This document shows positions 1-10,623 of a stretch of 20,891 nucleotides of DNA, one piece after another. The position numbers and the translations under genes are program-made. The notes beneath the pieces were generated by a model. The model did no database searches, was not told the origin of the DNA, and worked only from the letters and a program-made list of their open reading frames with translations. Source of the stretch: Kipferlia bialata (lineage: Eukaryota; Fornicata); the NCBI GenBank assembly GCA_003568945.1, contig BDIP01000206.1, positions 1-20,891 of the forward strand. Direction: 5' to 3'. Position 1 is the first letter of the stretch. Every line of letters starts with the position of its first letter.

Positions 1-50
<50 letters not shown>
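1..50. repeat. Poly-G run at the left edge
   Basis: The first 50 bases are all G. A similar run of 20 G lies at the right edge. Either these are genuine homopolymers that broke the assembly, or they are a sequencing artefact (two-colour chemistry reads no signal as G). No function is inferred. Confidence 0.95.
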
Positions 51-51
<1 letters not shown>

Positions 52-797
52 GATTACTGTGTCTTTGCTGATTGCACTAGTTTATATCTCACCACCAGGC
101 CAGGATTGCCAGTCTAGAGTCCAAGCTCGAGGACGAGTGATACTGTTGACTGTCGCAGTCTGTAGAGTAATACTCTTACTGGGTTGAAGATAGACATGGA
201 CATAGTAACAGTAGTACTACTCCAAGACTGAGGGTAAAAGGAGAAGGATTTCTTTGTGGAGTGGGTGTATGAGTCAATAGAGTTTCAATTTGGAAGAAGA
301 TGTGTGTGAGTGGGAGTTGTTGTGACAATGAAGGCTATTAGAATCTAATAGGGATCCGAATACATGAAGTGTGGACCTGAGTCCGATTTACCTCTTGCAC
401 CCCTTGACAATGAAAAACTCTCACGACCAATTACAAACATATCTTTCTCATCAGCAGTCGACGTAAGAGGTTAACAGGTACAGTGGAGGTGTATACTGGC
501 AGTTGTTGTCAGTGCAGAACATCAAATGGCCCGATATCAAAGATCAGATATGCTAGAGTCATTTACTCTTTAGTTCTTGATGACTTCTGTCATACAATGC
601 AGAGATCATATCATAGTACCTCTCTTGCAGCAATTACGAGACTGTTCAGGATTCGTTTCTGAATATCGCTCTGATCAATGATATACTCATCCCCCCCCCC
701 CCCCCTCTCCTTCATCCTCCTTCATGTTCGCACCACACTACTCTTCACTCTCTCTCAGCCTCTTATACACTCCCACCCTTCTCTCTCATCTCTAGAA
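51..797. other. Non-coding left flank
   Basis: I see no convincing exon here on either strand. There is a run of 15 C at 691-705, followed by a CT-rich stretch up to the ATG at 798. The pyrimidine-rich part immediately before the ATG could be leader or promoter sequence for the plus-strand gene. Confidence 0.5.
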
Positions 798-3400
798 ATG
801 AGAGCACCGGCTGAAGCCAGGTCTGTAACTCCCTGTCGTCACCCATCCACCCGTGACTGCTCTCCCTCTACCATACCTTCTGTTGTATATACTCACCCTC
901 CTGTTTCTGTGTCCTCTTTCACTTCTCCTTCTGATGTAGTGGAATCCACTGCATCAGAGGGGGTTGTATCGGAGACACACAACAGGAGTGGTGTATGTGC
1001 TCTGGAGGCAGTGAGTGAGAAGTTTGTGGAGGGAGATGGAGAGGGGGAGGGGGAGACTGGAATCTGTTCCTCTACTTCCTCAGATGTCCTCACAGCTGCT
1101 ACTCAAGATAGTGAGAGAGAGAGTCAGAGCCAGGACCAGTCACTCCTCTCAGACCCAGCTGCAGGGTATCTCAATATGTGTGTATATATTTATACATATA
1201 TATATGTCTGATATTCTCACATACGTACGATTCGTACTATACGTAACTGCACATTAGTAACACTTAATACTTCTCTATACAAAGTAACCACCACTCACAT
1301 TATCTGACCGTAAGGAAGAGGACAACACTTCTTCTGACATTGAGGAGTCGGAGAGTGAGCCAGATGAGGATGTGGAGGTATAGACTATATAGAGTCTCCT
1401 CGACCTTTCTGTCACACACTTGTGTATTCAGTATGTATTCTCTTACCCTCAGATTCTGTCCTCCTTTGTGACCTGTGGTGTCTCTCGGTCAGACAAGACA
1501 CCCCAAGATAGGTAATGAATCAATCACACGCATACATAGAGTGAAAATATGTATATGAGTATATATATATACTCATATATACTATATACCATATATGATA
1601 TATGATATATATGTATATATGTATATATATAAGTGTTTATATATACTACGACCCATCACAGGTTCACTCCACTGCTCTCACTGGGTGAGGACATTCCTAG
1701 GGCCAGCTACATGGTACGTCTCCACATATAAAATGTATTATACTGAGCAATTGAGATATGAGACTGTAGGTATGCAATTAATCACTGACCCCAGTTCTAC
1801 AGTTCTCTCCTTGACCTCGTTTGTGGCGCTGACAACTGCAACATCACCTCCATCAATGAGAGCAATCGCCACTGCACTATGCAGGTATGACAATCTACAG
1901 TCAGCTATATATAATGAATGTACATTGTACATTCATTATACATCCATCTCTTATAAGGTGTGATTCCCATGTTAGTGTGTTTGACCCCTCTATGTACAGC
2001 TGCTTATAGCCAGGTCGTCACCCATCAGAGCTGCCCACTATCAACCCTTATCCTTGAAGGTGTGCCATCTGGTGGACTATATATATATATGTATATACCA
2101 AATCATCCATTGTACAGTACATTGGCCCTATGTGGTTCGTATAGTGTAGTCATATTTGTCTTCTTGTGTGTGCTAGGGCTCTACAGCTATCTCTGACACT
2201 CCACACTAACAGCAGGACGCCGCCAATACAAGGGACTGAGTGAAGTGATCTCAGTCCTGGAGCACGCCAAGGTAATATCATGATGACTTCCAACACAGTC
2301 ATATTGTATTGTGAACACAGATGTTTCATTATTGATATATATCTGATATATCATATATCATATGTTGATATATACTCACCCCAAGGTGGACTCCTCTCTC
2401 CAAGCTGACCTAGACCAGTTTGTAGGAGAGCTGGTCGCTGCCAGGGAGAGAGAGCGGGAGAGGCAGCGCAACAGCAGGTCCATTTCTGAGACTCTGCCAC
2501 GTTGCAGCGCAAGAGCGTTGGTCAAGCGCTGGGACGCAAAAGTGTGTGGGATGGAGGTGGAGGGAGCAAAGGGAAGTGGACCGAGGTGTCGGGCCAAGGT
2601 CACATCCTGGAAGAGTGCTGTCTGGCAGGAGAGGATCCTAGCCTGGAACCAGGTAGCACCACACAGTCTTCCGTAGTGTTCAACTATCACATTGACGACT
2701 CTTTCACATCAGTGTTGTCTGTATTTGAAAGTGTCTATGCTGCCGCGTTCTTATCACCAGGAGGATCGGTATCGGATGGTTCCTTGCCCCCTCAAGCAGG
2801 AAGAGACCCCTGAAGAAGGAGCAGAGAAGAAGGTGTGACACGTATTGCTCTTCAGTGTTCCCGAGAAGCTTTCTCCACATATCAGTGTCACATTGTTCTT
2901 CTGGACATGTAAGTCACAGATGTTCACTTTCAGTAGTTATGAACTTTTTCTAGTTGTAGGTGAACCCAAGCCGCCTCATCTCATGATACTCCTTCAATCG
3001 GCCTCTCTTTCTTATCGCTAGCGTCCAAACAGGGCATGTGAGACAGTGAGACCGCAGAAGTCCAAGCGAACACCCCTATGCCAGTCTCAGGTAGTCTAGA
3101 ATGAGGGAATATATATAGACACAGGATACCATACCCAAATTCTAGCCATTTGTTGTATCCTGATATTGAGATACCCTACTATGTTCAAACATCACTTCTC
3201 CGTAGAATCAGGTATCTAATCTGGAGGTGGCATACCTGAAAGCGCACCACAGGCGCACTCCGATGGTATGTGCACAGACTGCGTACACTCCTGTATCAGC
3301 ATGTGTATGCTCGGTTGCTATCTAAATGGAGTCCAGATAGAATACATGTAGTATCTCTATACCATACAGTATATAGTTAAGTGAGCATGTCACTACACAC

Positions 3401-3442
<42 letters not shown>

Positions 3443-4585
3443 GTACCGATATTTACACATGTACTGCTGTGTCTACCGAGTTCTTAAATCCTGGTGCCAC
3501 TAACCTCCAGAAGAACTCCTCTATAATGTCTCTTGAGGCAGTACACGAGCTGAAGAGGACATCAACATTCACAAAGCACAGGTAAACGGATTGTGCAGTA
3601 TGATTGTATACAATTCTGAACAATGACAAATGGTCGCCATTCTCTCACTGGAATCTGACTCCATCAGTCTCCTGCGTGCAGAGGAGAGAGGGACCTCCAG
3701 CTTCATTGAGGTCTTTGGTAGTGACGCTACGGAGGAGACCATGGAGAGGTATAGTTGAATCCATTCCCATCTAGGAGAGCACATTGAGCTGTCGTATGAG
3801 TGTAGAAGTTCGATCGTCTATTTAGAGTGGTGAAAGTGTTGAGATATTTCGTTGCTTCTCCACTTACGTTAGATATCTGGGGGAGTTTCTTCCTATTGCT
3901 TGCCCACCACGTAACCTGGACCGCAAAGGAAAGGTCGTTGTCTCGAGAGAGATTATATTCCCCAGCTTCACTGTTATTGTCGTTGACGGTAAGTATATAT
4001 GACATATATTGTATGTTACTAGATTTTTTTGTGCATATCTGGTTCCGTGTGTGTATCATTCTAAATATGTCTGCTAACACATGTCTTTTGGCTTGTAGAG
4101 AGCCTGAGTACTGTTGTGACCAATGTGTTTAGACACTTTCTCTCTCTATTGTGTGTCTAAAACACTAGGAAAGCTGATCACCGTCTGGAAGAATTCGTGT
4201 AGTTACCAAGACTTCCTTAGGAAGTAGAGGCAGTCGCTAGCTCCACCGCCCTGACACGATACAGCCTCCCAGTGTCGACAGCATGTTGGTCGATTTGTGT
4301 TGTCGGTCCACTGCGCTAATTACTCTCTGGAACACGTCCTCTATACATACTGACCACAAGGAACGAGAGTCTTTAGAGCAAATATTAGTAATAATAGTAA
4401 TAATAATAATCCATACTACATTCCACAATAGAGGAAGTTTAGCAATTGAATCGTACATACAACCATTCCTCAGAACTGTCACAGTTCAACTTTGTGGGAA
4501 GGCGAATCCCGCGATCATCCCAGGCTCCGACAACTATGGTGCAGAGCCTGATACTACTCTACAGTATGTACTCTCGGTACTCTAG
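798..4585 (+). CDS. Unidentified 659-residue protein, 17 exons
   Basis: Proposed exons: 798-1181, 1315-1377, 1453-1511, 1662-1713, 1795-1884, 2014-2059, 2216-2271, 2386-2652, 2713-2832, 3022-3090, 3206-3265, 3511-3581, 3668-3748, 3828-3988, 4099-4150, 4169-4196 and 4265-4585. Every junction is GT-AG with matching phase, and many acceptors carry CTRAY, for example CTAACAGCAG before 2216 and CTAACCTCCAG before 3511. The product starts with a Ser/Thr/Pro-rich segment, then a very acidic stretch (1315-1377 has 12 acidic residues of 21). A helical middle follows, with a charged ARERERERQR run near 2440-2460, then a basic linker and a hydrophobic C-terminal part (SFTVIVVD near 3965-3985). I do not recognise the family. 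The least certain joins are exon 8, where other frames are also open, and the 18-nt intron at 4151-4168. The stop is TAG at 4583-4585. The start at 798 was taken as the first ATG of the open stretch that codes sensibly. Confidence 0.6.
1911..1939. repeat. Perfect 14-bp-arm palindrome inside an intron
   Basis: ATAATGAATGTACA is followed by one T and then its exact reverse complement. It lies inside the proposed intron 1885-2013, so the transcript could form a 14-bp stem with almost no loop. It might fold away part of the intron or mark a small mobile relic; neither is shown. Confidence 0.9.
3405..3432. repeat. (TA)n microsatellite in an intron
   Basis: A TA dinucleotide run lies within the proposed intron 3266-3510. 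Similar TA-rich tracts occur in several introns of this window. Confidence 0.9.
4151..4168 (+). other. Candidate 18-nt intron
   Basis: GTGTGTCTAAAACACTAG begins GT, ends AG and holds CTAAA close to the 3' end. Removing it joins a frame ending FRHFLSL to one reading KADHRLEEF with correct phase, and it avoids the TAA at 4158. If it is not spliced, the gene would end at 4160 and the exons 4169-4585 would need another explanation. Confidence 0.45.
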
Positions 4586-5660
4586 TGTTGTAGAATTGCT
4601 AATTTTCTTTAATAGTTTCCCGTTGTGGGACTGTGTGGGACCCACACTGTAGGTACTATAGTATCCATAACAAGTGGTGTAGACATAGGTTGTTGACTCG
4701 ACGGCTCGTCGGTTGACACAAAAGATCCAGCTGACTCGGATTTGGAAGAGCCATCTAAAGAGACAAGTGAGAGCTGCTGGTCACTAACTGAAAAGGGGAT
4801 ATGTCTGATAGCCGCCAAGTAGAATAGGCTCTCAATTGTTTTCGTGCCTGTCGTCGATTCATCACTTGAGTGCCTGTTCACCCGCACTCAGTGTCCTTCT
4901 TGGTCATCTTGCTAGTGTTTGGTTATTTGGAAGGTATGGCTAGTATCATACTAGCCTAGTATGAGGAGCATTATCAGGAGGCAACAGATCTGACACCTTC
5001 CCAGTCTCATATGGTATATTGGGGTGTCTAGGGTGGGTTAATGTGGACAATACATACAATGAGTGTGTATTGTACTCCATCATACCACCCCAACTACTAC
5101 AGTCATACATATCCCAAGTGATTCCTTCTATCCACCATATCTCTCTCTCTACCCCAGTACTATAGTCCCCCCGCCCTCTACTATGGCGTCACTTACCTTA
5201 GACTAGACTCTTCTGATACTCGTGCTTCGCTCAGGCATCCTAAAGGTATATATGATACGATACGATACGATACGATATGTTTCCTCTGCGCCTGCCATGT
5301 ATTGACACTTCAATATTTCTGTCTCTCTATGCACATGCCATGTATATACACCATCATCTGATTCTATATGTGTTCCGTGTTCCGGCATTCTACCAGACAT
5401 TCCACTATCTCTCATTGTTTGTCACGTATAGCCGTCATCACTCTCTCTCTATATATATATATATCAGTAGACTCTATCTCTCCTCACACGCCATTACACT
5501 CCATCCAATCTCTCTCTCTCTCACCTTCTACACTCCACACTCTTACCACCCAGTACTTCACCCAGTCCCTTTATCCCCCCCATATCTTCCCCAATCTTCC
5601 TACCCCCATACTATCCCTCACTCCAAGCTGCACCCCACAGTACACCCGACCTGCACTCAC
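4586..5660. other. Mostly non-coding, pyrimidine-rich spacer
   Basis: The stretch 5100-5680 is low-complexity CT/TA-rich DNA whose open frames on both strands are products of the repeats. It contains four tandem GATAC units at 5254-5273. At 4887-4609 on the minus strand there is a Ser/Thr-rich open frame of 92 codons with an ATG start and no recognisable domain. It could be an exon of a small minus-strand gene, but nothing besides its openness supports that. Confidence 0.5.
5254..5273. repeat. (GATAC)4 tandem repeat
   Basis: Four exact GATAC units are followed by a fifth degenerate GATAT. This is a plain short tandem repeat in the spacer. Confidence 0.95.
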
Positions 5661-5844
5661 CGTTGGTCAAGGTAGTACAGTGTAGACTCCAAATGAGGCT
5701 AGTGTACCCATTCACTCGCTTGGCTGACAATACTTCCCCTATTTTAGCCATAGATGGTCTTTTATTTCTAGCTGAGACCATCTTCTCTTTATCGTTTACA
5801 GTGTAAACAGTAGATAAAACAGTATATCTAACGGTTCCACACAT
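5661..5844 (-). CDS. Possible first exon of a small minus-strand gene
   Basis: An ATG at 5844 opens about 61 codons with normal-looking composition, including MAKIGEVLSAKRVNGY. They run to a good donor, GTGAGTG, at 5660. No downstream exon could be linked with confidence through the low-complexity spacer; the open frame at 4887-4609 is the only candidate. The frame lies head to head with the plus-strand gene that starts at 5976. It could also be chance, since it is short. Confidence 0.25.
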
Positions 5845-5975
5845 AACCTACTCCTGTCTCAACCTCTTATCCCAGACTGAGTTTTAGTCAGAATAACTTA
5901 GTCTGGAGCCGTGAGATCGTGTCTCGCTTGTGAACCCCCAGGCTGGCCTCGTTTCCTGTGACACGAAAAGAAACC
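5845..5975. promoter_or_regulatory. Promoter and leader region with a 12-nt inverted repeat
   Basis: This is the 131-nt interval upstream of the ATG at 5976. It holds two arms, CCAGACTGAGTT at 5872-5883 and AACTTAGTCTGG at 5895-5906, which are complementary apart from one pair, with an 11-nt loop. They could form a hairpin in the leader or bind a dimeric factor. No promoter element of this lineage is known to me well enough to assign. Confidence 0.3.
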
Positions 5976-8754
5976 ATGGCACCTACTGACGCAGACCCCA
6001 AGGCCTTCAGAGACCGTGAGGTGTTTTGTGAGTATCTTGCCCCGCAGGGAATTTATGAGGGTCAACAACCTTGTGACATTGTGACTGTGGGGCCTGGAAC
6101 TATTATACGCCTGGCAGTCTCCGAAGAAGGAAATGAAACTGCTGTGATACCCCTACACCTGGAGGATGGTGTGACTGATCAGTATCCCGCCACGGTAGGC
6201 ACCATACCCTGCCGTGTATATGGCGTCAAGGTTAGCCAGGAGAGCATCATGTGTGTGCAGTGGTTTGACTGGGAGTTGTATGGAGGTGACGAGGACGAGT
6301 ATGAGCAGAACACCAAGAAAGAGAAGGGAGGAATGATACCCGCAAAGAGACGCTACCGGATCAAACTTCCCTCTCTAGCTGTGGAGGAATACAGTCCCAT
6401 ACCGCCCAAGGCTTGGCCTGCCCACCGTGAGGGAATAAAATCCCAGCAGAGGGTAGAACTTGGGCAGACTGGGAGTGACTGGGGCCGCGCATATGTATCA
6501 TGCGACTCATTTGGCCTTTGGGACGTGGACACACTCTATGCGGGGAGATCCTCAGAATGCGGATACGCTACTGTTAGGAGGAACATCCCGGCCAGAATCG
6601 TGGTTGAGATGCTGAAATGCCTGTCCAATACTGCCAGGTGTTTACGCCACCGTTATCTTTGTTTGTCATCTCTCTCTTCTCACTCCAGCCAGCTCAACTC
6701 TCATCCAACTACTGTAGCATATCGCCTCTGTCGTTCGCTGGCCATAATGTCCCGCTCAGAGGAGGCACGACGGGTGGTGTACAGATTCGAGGGTCTGGAG
6801 AGAGTGGCAGGTCTGTGTGGCATTGGGGGGATTGCATTGAAGGTAGGGTTTCATAAATATTGATATTGGAGCAATATAGAGAAACAAATTGTATTGAAAC
6901 CCTAATTGAAGGACACTCTCCTGGTGGCAGATCGAAATCTCTGCGACTCGACTCTCAGAAGCTGGGGCGATATCGTCGGCGACGAGGGGATATCAGCAGC
7001 TCTATGCCTCGGACACATGGGTCGGATCATGCACAGCCCGAACTCAACCTACCGCCCTTACGTGTACCATGTGGCTGGTCTAGCTGCCGCAGTCACTTCT
7101 GAGAACCCCTTCCCGATAATTAGCGCACCTGCTGTGACAACACTCTGCGAAGTGACTAACGACTTGTATCCAGACCGCCTGGGGTTCAGCATTCTCTCTG
7201 CCACACCAGCCGAATACATCTCCGTTGTCATCACAGCCGCAACTAGGACCCCTCTCTACCTGCCACTGTGGCGTGCCATATGTCGATACATAGTGGCTTT
7301 GGCACCTAAGTTGGAGCCGAGAAGGCACTCGACGGCTGGAGGCACTGAAGGCGCTGGACATGAGTCATATCTCGACCTCTCCCACGTGGTCCTTGACACC
7401 TTTCCCCCAGGCGAGACTATGGCTGTTCTACTCTCTCTGCTGCACCCGTTGTCGCTACAACATGTGTTTGGCAGGAGCCGGGTGTTGTTCCACCCTTCTG
7501 TGCCTGGGGTGCTACAATGCGTCATCCAAGCGTCTGTGGTATCGGACGACATCGAAGTACCACAGGCCGTGGGTATTCATTCCACTGTGGTCAAGGCCCC
7601 GGGTTATATGATTCATATCCCTTTGCCACTGGAGTAACATTTGCCCCATACAGGTTCAAGATGTCCCTTCCAGGTAGGGAGACTTGCTGTTATCTCTCAT
7701 TCAGGTTATGTTTGACCACAGGAAAGACAGAAAGACCTGTTCATGTGAAGGGTTGGGATCATGTTGTACCCATCACAGCAACCGAGGTATCCATATTCTG
7801 TCCCAATCAACACAACTTGATCAACGCCTCATGTTGTATTTTAACGTGTGTACTGACCTGTATGTATACATATACCTTTTCTAACAATAGTCTTTTTGCA
7901 GCGGATACTACCTACGGCCTACGCGCAGGCATAGAAGCCTTCCTGTCGATCCTGTTCTGACAGACATCCGAGACACTTTGGACTGTGGTGTGTGGACTAG
8001 GTCTGTTGGTGACGATGGGTCTATTGAGCACACTTGGACACAGGTTCCCCACCCGCCGGCGACCAGAGAAGGGACTCCACTCTTCATTGCCGGTAGTATT
8101 CACTACCTCCTGAGAAGGGAGACTCCAATCTCAGTGATGTCTCTGGACCTCGGAACTCACACCTGGTCAGTGCACCCTTTGGTAGGCCCAGGCCCAAGGT
8201 TGGACAGAGATCATGACGCTCACGTCGTGTTCTCTATGCATGATTGCCTATGTGTCCTCGTTGGGCCTAGCTTTGGTGACCAGAGGTCTATTTGGATGTG
8301 TGACGTCGCTGAGAGCTATGACTGGCATTGTGGCACTTCGCAGCTCATGAAGGCCAACTCACTGTATGAATTCGGCGGATTTGAGCCTCTTCGCGGGTAC
8401 AAACCTGGCTCCGTTGCCATTGAGAGCTATATGGACAGTGACGTTGAGTACAACTTGGTAGATGAGTCCCTGCGTGTTTCGAGCATCCCAAGAGACAGAC
8501 TAGGGGGTAGGTATTCCATGGGTGTGTGTATGATGTGGACAAAGGAGTGTGGTGACTCACTTCTATTCCAGGATGCTGTGAGTGGTAGGTGGTCGCAGCC
8601 GGGCTGTCCTGTCAACGACATCACAAGCATTGTGCCTGTAGACGCCCATCGTGCACTTGTGATTGGAAAAGACTCCACCTACTTGATGGACATTTATGAG
8701 TGGCTTCGCAGGCACTGCCAAGTGTCTGCCGAAGAACTTCTTGCCATCATGTAG
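5976..8754 (+). CDS. 811-residue protein with a C-terminal Kelch-like region
   Basis: Proposed exons: 5976-6637, 6689-6842, 6912-7602, 7722-7786 and 7891-8754. The start is ACCATGG at 5976, a strong eukaryotic context, and the stop is TAG at 8752-8754. Acceptors include CTAATTGAAG before 6912, TTTGACCACAG before 7722 and CTAACAATAG before 7891. The intron 6638-6688 is 51 nt and stop-free, so it could also be retained. For intron 3 a donor at 7573 fits the phase as well as 7603. The first 220 residues are of unknown type with an acidic patch (GGDEDEYEQN). The middle, to about residue 520, is helical and armadillo-like in feel. The last ~280 residues contain Kelch-style blades, each with aromatic-rich strands (for example THTWSVHPL, RSIWMCDVAESYDW, SGRWSQPG). 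By analogy it would be a scaffold or adaptor binding other proteins; no enzyme motif is visible. Confidence 0.7.
6638..6688 (+). other. Stop-free 51-nt intron
   Basis: It has GTGTTT at the 5' end and a pyrimidine-rich 3' end, CACTCCAG. Its length is a multiple of three and it has no in-frame stop, so retaining it would insert 17 residues without breaking the frame. Its translation (Ser, Cys, Arg, His-rich) is unlike the flanks, which favours splicing. Confidence 0.55.
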
Positions 8755-8947
8755 AATGAAATTCGAGTAGATGAACAGTTGGCCCAGTCGGTTATCGCTA
8801 CTTGGAGTGTACATATATGTCGAGATTGACTTAGAGTGCGAACAGTACCGTAATTACATTACTAAAGTACGGAATTCGCTTAATATACGTATATAGCAGA
8901 AAGATCAGGTTATCCATATGTTCACCATAATCTGTTGGCCTGGGAAT
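8755..8947. other. Tail-to-tail spacer between convergent genes
   Basis: This is the 193-nt gap between the plus-strand Kelch-like gene and the minus-strand RING-MORN gene. It must hold both 3' ends. An AATGA follows the plus-strand stop directly, but I cannot assign a poly(A) signal. Confidence 0.5.
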
Positions 8948-10429
8948 TTAGTCATCTGTCTCAGAAGAGTCCGTTGTCGAGACCGAAGAGCTCTCTGACT
9001 CGGAAGACGTGTCACTGGAGACAGTAGTGTCAGACTCAGAGGATGCATCAGACTCAGAAGATGTTGACTCTGATGAGTCCTCTGAAGATTGGGAAGGTGT
9101 TGAGTCCGAGGAATCATCTGAAGACACTGAAGACTCTGATTGGGAAGACTCATCAGTAGTGACAGAAGTTGACTCTGGTTGAGAAGAGTCCTCGGTAGCA
9201 CCAGACGATGTGGACTCTGATCCGGGAGAATCATCAGTGGAGACAGAAGGTGTTTCGTTAGTGTCAGACGATGTTGTCTCTGATGATTCTTCGGTAGAGA
9301 CAGAAGAAGACTCTGACAGGGAAGACTCGTCAGTAGACACGGATTGTGAACCTGAGCTATCACTCTCTTCTGATGTTTCTGATTCTTGCTCAGATATGAC
9401 TTGCTCTCCAAACCTCCAGTATCCAGTCTCAACGTCTTCCTCACCGTCTACGTCCACTCCGTTGTGACGTACCAGTGTTCCATACCCATGTCTCTTTCCG
9501 TTCAACCAACCACCAGTGTACACCTCCCCATTAGGATAGATCATTGTGCCAACTCCTGATGGAATCATTTGTACAAATGTGCCGGAGTATACACACCCGT
9601 TTCTGAAGGTCTTTGTGCCGGAGTCACTTCTAGTCCCATTCTTCCAATGACCGGTGTATACAACTCTCCCCTCTCTTACAACAGTTCCGTTCCCTGAGCG
9701 CTTACCGTTCCTCCATCTACCTGAGAACACGGCCCCACTAGGATATATCTTTGTCCCATATCCTGATGCAGCGCCCTTTCTCCAGGAACCGGTATACACA
9801 CTATCCTCGCTAGTGTGTGTCACATTCTTACAGTGTCTTCTTCTAACACTGCGGGCCTTCTTGCCAGCGTCTCCAGGGGGTAGAAGGGAATCAGTTGATG
9901 TGACATGCAGCGTGTGTTGCACATTGGACACTTGTGTCTAGCTGTCAAGGCTCTTGTTAGACAGTCTCTGTGGAATGCATGGCCACAGGGAGTCACCACA
10001 TAGTGCTTGTTTGATCCTGGGCTAAGAGTATATATGAGAGAGCAATACATTGGATATACTATGGATTATGCACATAGTGCTTGTTTGGGCCTGGCGTCAA
10101 TAGCATAAGAATCAGCCATAACAGTGAAGTAACATAGCGCCTGTTTGAACCTGTAGTTAGAACACAATCAAGAAGATAGCCACAAATACACTGTGTGATA
10201 GTGTATGGTTGAGTCTGACGTCAGTGCCTAGGAAGTAAGTGTAATGGTTTCCATTCATTGCAGTACTACGAGTAGTTCACCATACTAGGGAACAATGGAT
10301 TCTGTTCACTGAGCAGTACGATAGTATATGTATGGTTATCTACATTCAAGCATTGAGTAAAGACTTTTGACAGCATGCATAACTAATCAAAGTGTGAACT
10401 GCACCTCCCAGACATATAGGGCACTGCAT
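8948..10429 (-). CDS. RING-H2 / MORN-repeat / Ser-Asp-Glu-rich protein
   Basis: Proposed exons on the minus strand: 10429-10384, 10016-9832 and 9805-8948, giving 362 residues. Exon 1 supplies the first zinc pair, MQCPICLGG. Exon 2 supplies the rest of a RING-H2 finger, TPCGHAFHRDC followed by CPMC, so the intron splits the domain between ligand pairs. Exon 3 opens with five MORN repeats of 23 residues, such as YTGSWRKGAASGYGT, plus a partial sixth. It ends in about 145 residues dominated by Ser, Asp, Glu and Thr with recurring STDESS-type units. RING fingers usually recruit E2 enzymes as ubiquitin ligases; MORN repeats typically form membrane- or cytoskeleton-associated rods. A ubiquitin ligase tethered by MORN repeats is therefore likely (inference). 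The exon 2-3 join uses a 26-nt intron, 9831-9806, required to change frame. An alternative donor in exon 1, GTGCAG, also fits the phase and would shorten the loop. The stop is TAA. Confidence 0.75.
8951..9390 (-). repeat. Degenerate Ser/Asp/Glu repeat tract
   Basis: This tract encodes the C-terminal tail of the RING-MORN protein. Units of about 12 to 18 residues recur in the form SxSxSVSTDESSxSES with many substitutions. The DNA repeats are degenerate, so the composition seems kept at protein level. The tail is disordered, very acidic and rich in potential casein-kinase-2-type sites. Confidence 0.8.
9997..10217 (-). repeat. Four diverged copies of one acceptor/exon-start cassette
   Basis: Four copies of a ~23-nt block begin at about 9997, 10071, 10131 and 10195, spaced 74, 60 and 64 nt. 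On the minus strand each reads as a 3' splice site followed by the start of RING exon 2. The acceptors are CTTAGCCCAG, TTGACGCCAG, CTAACTACAG and CTGACGTCAG. The following exon starts read GSNKHYV, GPNKHYV, GSNRRYV and a weaker DSTIHYH. Only the copy nearest the gene body (exon start 10016) leads into the rest of the RING; the other three lie in the intron. All keep the same codon phase. Confidence 0.8.
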
Positions 10430-10623
10430 TTCGGTGGGTCAGCAATCTTAGAGGATACAGCGATGTTGCACTATGGACTGTTTGGTGTCTGTTGAGAACA
10501 GTGACAGCGATATCTCCTGAGCGAAAGAGAATATGCGAATATACTTGTGGAAGAGATACCCTCAGAAGTTGATGCGAATAACAACACTTGTACTCATTCA
10601 AGAATCCGTTTTAGAGTATCTAT
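10430..10623. other. Spacer between two minus-strand genes
   Basis: This 194-nt interval lies between the end of the 38-exon gene and the start of the RING-MORN gene, both on the minus strand. It should hold the 3' end of the former and the promoter and leader of the latter. In-frame stops just upstream of the ATG at 10429 support that start. Confidence 0.5.

Noticed and set aside
5277-5685. Two overlapping plus-strand frames rich in His, Ser, Thr and Pro
   Set aside because: They come from CT-rich low-complexity DNA, and no splice-consistent neighbour was found.
5958-5960. GTG as start codon of the Kelch-like gene
   Set aside because: ATG at 5976 in ACCATGG context is the normal eukaryotic choice.
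7978-7980. Start of the Kelch-like region at TTG as a separate gene
   Set aside because: The frame continues upstream through an exon starting at 7891 after CTAACAATAG, with phase matching the preceding exon.
8905-9467. Open frames overlapping the Ser-rich tail on both strands
   Set aside because: Degenerate Ser/Asp codon repeats leave shadow frames open. Only the minus-strand frame continuous with the MORN repeats has domain support.
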